Shown here piece by piece: positions 6,097-10,623 of a DNA stretch of 10,623 bases; position 1 is the first letter of the stretch, and each line of letters begins with the position of its first letter. Under the pieces are notes generated by a model. It saw nothing but the letters and a program-made list of their open reading frames with translations, was not told the origin of the DNA and did not search any database. The position numbers and the translations under genes were made by a program. Source of the DNA: Planctomycetota bacterium (GTDB lineage: Bacteria > Planctomycetota > Phycisphaerae > SM23-33); NCBI GenBank assembly GCA_021160865.1, contig JAGHBS010000154.1:1-10623 (forward strand), in the 5' to 3' direction.

Positions 6097-7752
6097 TTAC
6101 TCCTGATTATGGCCAATCTCGTAAACATGCACTTCGTATCCTTCAAATGCGTCCGTGAAGGAATTTGCAGTTACCCTGGGCGCTTTGCGGTTCTCGAAGA
6201 GGACGGAAAGTCTAAACCCTTTCTTCAACTTCGGCAGCGTGAAGGTTGCCCTTACTTTTTCGGTCCCTGGATTGGCGGCAAAGATATATTTCCTACCCTG
6301 GTATTCCTTCAACAGGTAATGCAGCCCTGAACCAGTGGGAGTAACCGTTATTTCCTGCTTTGGCGTAGCCGCCAGGATTATCGGTGCCAATTGCTTCAGT
6401 TCGGCGGTAAGGGACTTGAATGAGTTCCACAGCGCCGGTTTCTCCTTACGTTTCATCGATGGATAAGAGAAATAGAACAAACCCTTGACTCCGTGGATCA
6501 CTGTCAGATATGTCATGCAGCGTTCCTGTGCCACGGTCGGCAGAATCCGCCCATCGCCTTTCCACTCGTAGGCTTGTATCCACCACCAGATGGGTTTTTT
6601 GTACCCAACGGCTTCGGCTGCCAGGTCCATCCAATCGGTATCCTGAGTGAGTCTGGCCGAATGGGTTTTAATCGGATACGCGCAGGACATCAGGATGTCC
6701 GTCATCTTTGCCAAGGCCGAGAAAGTGCGCGGGTTGGCGGCATTTATAATAATAGGCCGGCTGGGATCGGCCTTTCTGATAATCTCACAGGCCTTCTGTA
6801 CCGCAGCTATTGATTTCTGGTCTGGTTCATCCTTCGGTTGCCAACCAAGAACGGCTGGATTGTTCTTGTATACGGAAACCTGCCTGCGTATCTCGTCCCA
6901 CGCTCGCATGTCGGTCAGGAGGCTGAAATCAACATAAGCATACATACCGGCATCGTATACATCATCGAGCAAGTGCACCGAGTCTTGAACCAACCATACG
7001 GTATTGAATCCTTGTGCTTTGACCGCCTTGACGCCGGCCTTGTCCTTGGGATGGGCAATTCCGATGGGAAGGAACGGTTTACCGTCAAGCAGCATGGCGT
7101 GGCTGGTCTTGTGTATCTCTATCTTCGGCCTCTTTCGGTAGACGCGGGGTTTTGTGATTTTCGACGACTTAGGCGGCGCTTTCCCCAATGCGTGGAGGCT
7201 CACATCATCTACCCAAACCCTGACATTGCTCGTTTTCCAGGGTTCGGGATTGATGTATATCGCCAATATGTTCATGTCGTCTGGCATAGAAAAATTCGCC
7301 TCGTGCTTTTTCCATTCCTTGTTCTTATATACTTTTTCAAACAGCAACTTTCCCTTTCTTCCAATACCCCACCTCATAGGGTGAGGAGCGGCATAGATTT
7401 TTACCGAACAGCCATCACCAACACCATTCCACCTGGTGTGAATAGTGAACTTGTACTGCCTTCCCTTATCCAGGTTGAATATCCACTTGGTGGCCCAGGC
7501 GGTGCCCACATCGGGGTTGGAGATAATACACATGCTCGCTTTGCCTGAATGGGACGTGCTTTTATCCATGAACATGTTATTGGGTCTGGACTGAAGCCTG
7601 CACCAGCCTCGCGGAAGCGTGCTATCATATTCATCCTGCTGTTCGAAGCTGGGGTTCCTTATCAGATTCGGCGCTGCCGCGTGGCTCAATGCGGAAATCA
7701 GGACAATTGTAAAGATCGCCAAACAGGCTGACATTACTTTTAATCTTTCCAT
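6097..7752 (-). CDS. Exported carbohydrate-binding/glycosidase-like barrel protein
   Basis: The 551-residue product has a Sec signal peptide (MERLKVMSACLAIFTIVLIS, cleaved near ALSHA-A). Then comes a beta-sandwich of carbohydrate-binding type (about 28-187), recognisable by its NPSFEQ opening and closing VWVDDVSLHAL. The next domain (about 212-460) looks like a TIM barrel of glycosidase clan A: LLDGKPFLPIGI opens it, and NNPAVLGWQPKDEPD (298-311) carries the probable acid/base residue Glu309. The end (about 465-545) is a beta domain closing with YEVHVYEI. The nucleophile is not identifiable by eye and the substrate is unknown. The start at 7752 is set by AAGGAG with a seven-base gap. The 43 residues upstream in the same frame are not conserved-looking. 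It lies 169 bases downstream of the C25/transglutaminase gene on the same strand. Confidence 0.75.
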   Translation of the reverse strand: MERLKVMSACLAIFTIVLISALSHAAAPNLIRNPSFEQQDEYDSTLPRGWCRLQSRPNNMFMDKSTSHSGKASMCIISNPDVGTAWATKWIFNLDKGRQYKFTIHTRWNGVGDGCSVKIYAAPHPMRWGIGRKGKLLFEKVYKNKEWKKHEANFSMPDDMNILAIYINPEPWKTSNVRVWVDDVSLHALGKAPPKSSKITKPRVYRKRPKIEIHKTSHAMLLDGKPFLPIGIAHPKDKAGVKAVKAQGFNTVWLVQDSVHLLDDVYDAGMYAYVDFSLLTDMRAWDEIRRQVSVYKNNPAVLGWQPKDEPDQKSIAAVQKACEIIRKADPSRPIIINAANPRTFSALAKMTDILMSCAYPIKTHSARLTQDTDWMDLAAEAVGYKKPIWWWIQAYEWKGDGRILPTVAQERCMTYLTVIHGVKGLFYFSYPSMKRKEKPALWNSFKSLTAELKQLAPIILAATPKQEITVTPTGSGLHYLLKEYQGRKYIFAANPGTEKVRATFTLPKLKKGFRLSVLFENRKAPRVTANSFTDAFEGYEVHVYEIGHNQE

Positions 7753-7760
7753 TTCTTTAC

Positions 7761-7775
7761 TCCTTAAATAAAGGA
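7761..7775 (-). promoter_or_regulatory. Possible hairpin masking the ribosome-binding site
   Basis: In the leftward transcript TCCTT-TATTT-AAGGA forms a five-pair hairpin. Its right arm is the AAGGAG Shine-Dalgarno of the glycosidase-like gene. It is short and AU-rich, so at most it would modulate translation, and chance is possible. Confidence 0.3.
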
Positions 7776-7921
7776 ACGTTGCCCCTATTTTTCTCTTCCG
7801 CGCTCTGCAATGCGTGTTTCCTAACCCGCCAACCGGAGCACGGACAGACTCACCTATGCTAATCGAATTCGCCGGTGTCATGAATGATATACTTGACGAT
7901 TTTCTTTATGCAAGTCGAAGT

Positions 7922-10522
7922 TTAGTCCGACGGGTGGGAGGTGGGGCGGCGGGGTACACGAATCTTACCGCGACGAAGGAGTTTTCCATCTGCAGAGCGA
8001 ATGACTATTTCGTAGTTATATCCAGCAGCAAGGGGAAGTTTTATCTTATCAGTACCACTGGCTACAGATATCACTTCTCCATGAAGGTAGGCTAATATGG
8101 TTTTCTTACCCTTATCTGGTAAGTTGACTGTGACCTCTGCAGGGTGGGTGTAGAACCTCGTTATATCGATTGCAGGTACTTGCTGAAGATAAAAATTCCA
8201 TATCAGCGGGAATGATATGCCGGTCTTCCTGAACGAGGCGGCATAGACCCGGTTTATCCAGACTCTCGGATCGGCTTCTACTTTGACTTTCTTTGAAAAC
8301 CAGGTTTTGTTGAGCGGACCGGGCTCTGCCGAGCCAAGGTAATACCACCTATTATCCCATACTTCTGTCCAGTTATGATTTGGTGCCTTCTTGGTAGAAG
8401 GTTTCCAGCCTTTCCACATCGGAATACCAACCAGCCTTGCAGGGATTCCTACTGCCCTGCAAGCATCGACCAAAAGTATCGTCAAGCCGGTGCATGAGGC
8501 ATAGCCGATCTGGATTGTCTCGTAGGGCGATTGGTCAGGCTTGCGACGCTTGGTGGCGTGATACTTTATATTGAATGTTTTGAAGACTTCCTTATTCAAC
8601 AGCATAGCGGCTTCAGAGGGCGATTTGCACTTCCAAGCCATCTTGCTGAAACGATCATAAAAATCCTTTCGCCAGTTGTCCCGCCGTTCATTTACATTGG
8701 CGTAGGGCAGAATGTAATTGAGGAATAATGATTCGGGGATCTGCTTACCCCACGGTGCATTCTTCCAGGCAAGATAGGCATATTTCACGTTGGTCAATAG
8801 AAAATCCTTATCGAGCGTCTTCAAATCCCAATCGGGCATATTGGCGATGAGAAAGGCAACGGCTTTACGATGTTCCTTCGGGGCTGATCGAATTGTATCG
8901 ATAAGTTGCGTGCGGTTTTTCCCTGCCTTTGCAAGGGCGATAAGTACGCCTGAACGATATTCCTCAGGAAGAAGGGTTGTTGCTTCTTTGCATTGCTGGA
9001 GTTGGGTGAGGATTTCCTCCTTTGGCCTGATAAGAGGCTTGACGCGAAAGACAACCTGCATCTTCTCGCCCTTTTTATATTCCGCCCCAGCCTTGTAGGG
9101 CAGGATGATGAAATTGTCAGTGATAACCGGTTCGAGCTCCTTACCCTCGATGATTTTGACTTCCCCGACCCGCATTGGTAGCGTGTCGGTGATAGGGTGG
9201 TATCTGCCACGATAAGCTTTTGGCCATTTGCCATCTTGGTTGGTTATAACCGTGAAAGTAATGACATCACCCTTGACGCTAAAGGACTGACTCCATGGTA
9301 GGATTCTTCTTTTCAAGCGGGCATCCCAGGCAGGATCGCCGTAGAGTATTGTGGTGTCGCGCTCCCAGAGCAGTCCAAGGGCATCTCTTTTGAGGTTAAA
9401 TCGCTGGGCAAGGACTGGCATTGCCCATGGATGCCGTTCTTGGGCATAATCCTCGATCTTGACGTTCAGTAATTTTGGGTAATCGGTTGCAAGGCGATAG
9501 AGCAATCCCTGTTGATTGTAATAGAATGATTCGACGACATTGAATCTACCGGGCTGGCGTAGTAGGAGTTCGACCATTCCCCAGCCCATGTATCCGAACC
9601 ATTGGGAGGCGATGTGTCCGAACATCTGATATGCCCCACCGGTGTGCATCCATGCCAGTGCCATACAATCCCGCTTGGGAATCATTCCAATAAGACAATT
9701 GCCCACAGCCAGGTAAACCTTGGGGTTGGGCGAGTTAATCAGATACCGTTTACCAGCAGTATCGACTGCGTAAAGCTGTCCATCAAGGCATCGGAACTGC
9801 CCACCCTTGAAGTTATAACCGAGTTGCCAATCGCGAGGAGTAGCGTGTCCACTGGTGAAGAAGCAATCCGGGCGTGTCTTGTTCAAGGCATCGACCATTA
9901 TCTTGACGCAATCCTGCGGGCATTTCTTTTCAACCTCATCCTTGCCTGGCTCTTTGACCCAGTATTGTCCCTTTTTGCCTTCATTGAAGCGCAAACCCGA
10001 TTCGAACGGTTTTAGAGGCGCCGATGCTGTACCACTTATTGAGCGTCGCAGCGTCAGGGGCTTATTATACCGGGCGATACGAAGGGCATCGCCGGCATCG
10101 TACCCCGTCAGTATCGCCCAGAAGGCATCGCCGTAGGGGTCATCGTCGATGTGCCTCATTAGCCAATGGACCTTTATATCGTACTGACGGTTTGCCTCTT
10201 GAGGTCGGGCAACGAAGCAGACATAATCAGGCAGCCAGGCAGATAGTTCCATTAGTGTTTCACGAACGTCTTTAGAGTAATCTATTACCTTCCCTTGATG
10301 CTTTGTTAGTAGCGTATCGACGACCTTTCGCCAATCGGGCTGACTGTATGTCTCTTTACTGACGACTACTATGTATGTCTTTGCATTCGCCGGGATAGAT
10401 TTAATCGTGGCTGATTTGGAAACGGGCTGCTTCGCTGATGCGGGCTGCAGAAGATGGTTTGGTAATACCATCAAACTAACTAGAAAAGAGGCGATAAGGA
10501 AAGCGGTTCTACCGATGTTCAT
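7922..10522 (-). CDS. Exported C25 (gingipain-like) / transglutaminase-like fusion protein
   Basis: The 866-residue product starts with a Sec signal peptide (core FLIASFLVSLMVL, cleavage near PASA-K, residue 30). Residues about 48-400 resemble the caspase-fold domain of peptidase family C25: YIVVVSKETY, PDYVCFVARP, a candidate catalytic His225 in FTSGHATPRDW, a candidate Cys276 in LAVGNCLIGM, then the Gly-rich WMHTGGAYQMFGH and the closing LYGDPAWDARL (393-403). A beta domain follows (about 410-495), then a helical stretch. Residues about 640-735 are a transglutaminase-like fold: YASCTGLTILLVDACRAVGIPARLVG with Cys677 (quoted in part), and NHNWTEVW with His716. The C-terminus (about 790-860) is another beta domain. 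AGGGAG lies eight bases before the ATG. It is probably periplasmic or extracellular and cuts or cross-links protein, but activity is inferred only. Confidence 0.8.
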   Translation of the reverse strand: MNIGRTAFLIASFLVSLMVLPNHLLQPASAKQPVSKSATIKSIPANAKTYIVVVSKETYSQPDWRKVVDTLLTKHQGKVIDYSKDVRETLMELSAWLPDYVCFVARPQEANRQYDIKVHWLMRHIDDDPYGDAFWAILTGYDAGDALRIARYNKPLTLRRSISGTASAPLKPFESGLRFNEGKKGQYWVKEPGKDEVEKKCPQDCVKIMVDALNKTRPDCFFTSGHATPRDWQLGYNFKGGQFRCLDGQLYAVDTAGKRYLINSPNPKVYLAVGNCLIGMIPKRDCMALAWMHTGGAYQMFGHIASQWFGYMGWGMVELLLRQPGRFNVVESFYYNQQGLLYRLATDYPKLLNVKIEDYAQERHPWAMPVLAQRFNLKRDALGLLWERDTTILYGDPAWDARLKRRILPWSQSFSVKGDVITFTVITNQDGKWPKAYRGRYHPITDTLPMRVGEVKIIEGKELEPVITDNFIILPYKAGAEYKKGEKMQVVFRVKPLIRPKEEILTQLQQCKEATTLLPEEYRSGVLIALAKAGKNRTQLIDTIRSAPKEHRKAVAFLIANMPDWDLKTLDKDFLLTNVKYAYLAWKNAPWGKQIPESLFLNYILPYANVNERRDNWRKDFYDRFSKMAWKCKSPSEAAMLLNKEVFKTFNIKYHATKRRKPDQSPYETIQIGYASCTGLTILLVDACRAVGIPARLVGIPMWKGWKPSTKKAPNHNWTEVWDNRWYYLGSAEPGPLNKTWFSKKVKVEADPRVWINRVYAASFRKTGISFPLIWNFYLQQVPAIDITRFYTHPAEVTVNLPDKGKKTILAYLHGEVISVASGTDKIKLPLAAGYNYEIVIRSADGKLLRRGKIRVPRRPTSHPSD

Positions 10523-10570
10523 TTTTGCTTCTCCCTAATGGTTTGTTCCTTGAATGTCGGGGAAAGTGGT

Positions 10571-10599
10571 ACTATATCAATCATTACAGTTTTCAGCAA
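10571..10599 (-). promoter_or_regulatory. Candidate promoter for the C25/transglutaminase gene
   Basis: Reading leftward, TTGCTG (10599-10594) is followed after 17 bases by TATAGT (10576-10571), which is preceded by TGA and so forms an extended -10 (TGnTATAGT). Transcription would start near 10564, about 42 bases before the ATG. The -35 is weak; the -10 is good. Confidence 0.4.
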
Positions 10600-10623
10600 C
10601 GGTTTATAATACCTGTTTATATA

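Noticed and set aside
6838..7548. Rightward 236-codon open frame
   Set aside because: It lies wholly inside the glycosidase-like gene on the other strand, has no ribosome-binding site or recognisable domain, and is a mirror of that gene's codon bias.
7753..7881. 43-residue upstream extension of the glycosidase-like protein
   Set aside because: The signal peptide and the AAGGAG site place the start at 7752; the extension would bury the signal peptide inside.

Overview
This is a bacterial chromosome fragment of moderate G+C with a complete tRNA gene and mostly leftward genes. The only clear rightward gene is a histone-like HU protein. The secreted protein types (a gingipain-like/transglutaminase fusion and a carbohydrate-module/TIM-barrel protein), the lipoprotein and the HU sequence style suggest a Gram-negative, perhaps Planctomycetota or another PVC-related lineage. 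That placement is impression, not proof.

Layout. (1) 1-1782, minus: the helicase part of a Cas3 of the GSU0051 type (CRISPR type I-G, formerly I-U). It is interrupted by a +1 frameshift at a run of six G and continues, in the shifted frame, off the left edge. The rest of the cas operon and any array would lie beyond position 1. (2) 1783-2101: leader region with a 16-codon mini-ORF that has a strong Shine-Dalgarno. (3) 2102-2173, minus: tRNA-Gly(CCC). (4) 2280-3375, minus: a small cysteine-rich protein coupled by a TGATATG junction to a canonical XerD recombinase. (5) 3524-4081, minus: an exported lipoprotein. (6) 4240-4890, minus: a MarC-family membrane protein. (7) 4891-5145: divergent regulatory region with a good sigma70-like promoter for HU. 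(8) 5146-5568, plus: HU and two tandem terminator-like hairpins. (9) 5570-6096: mostly unexplained, with a GC-rich structured island or doubtful ORF. (10) 6097-10522, minus: two large exported proteins. The upstream one joins a caspase-fold C25 (gingipain-like) domain to a transglutaminase-like domain. The downstream one joins a carbohydrate-binding-like domain to a glycosidase-like barrel.

How the parts relate. The tRNA, xerD, marC and HU are housekeeping genes. The Cas3 locus begins just beyond the 3' end of the tRNA gene, a usual position for acquired DNA, but no attachment-site duplication is visible. The two exported proteins are adjacent, co-directional and each carry a signal peptide and a good Shine-Dalgarno, so they may work together at the cell surface. 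The most notable observations are the frameshift that separates Cas3's helicase from its expected C-terminal HD nuclease, and the double-cysteine-enzyme architecture of the 866-residue protein.
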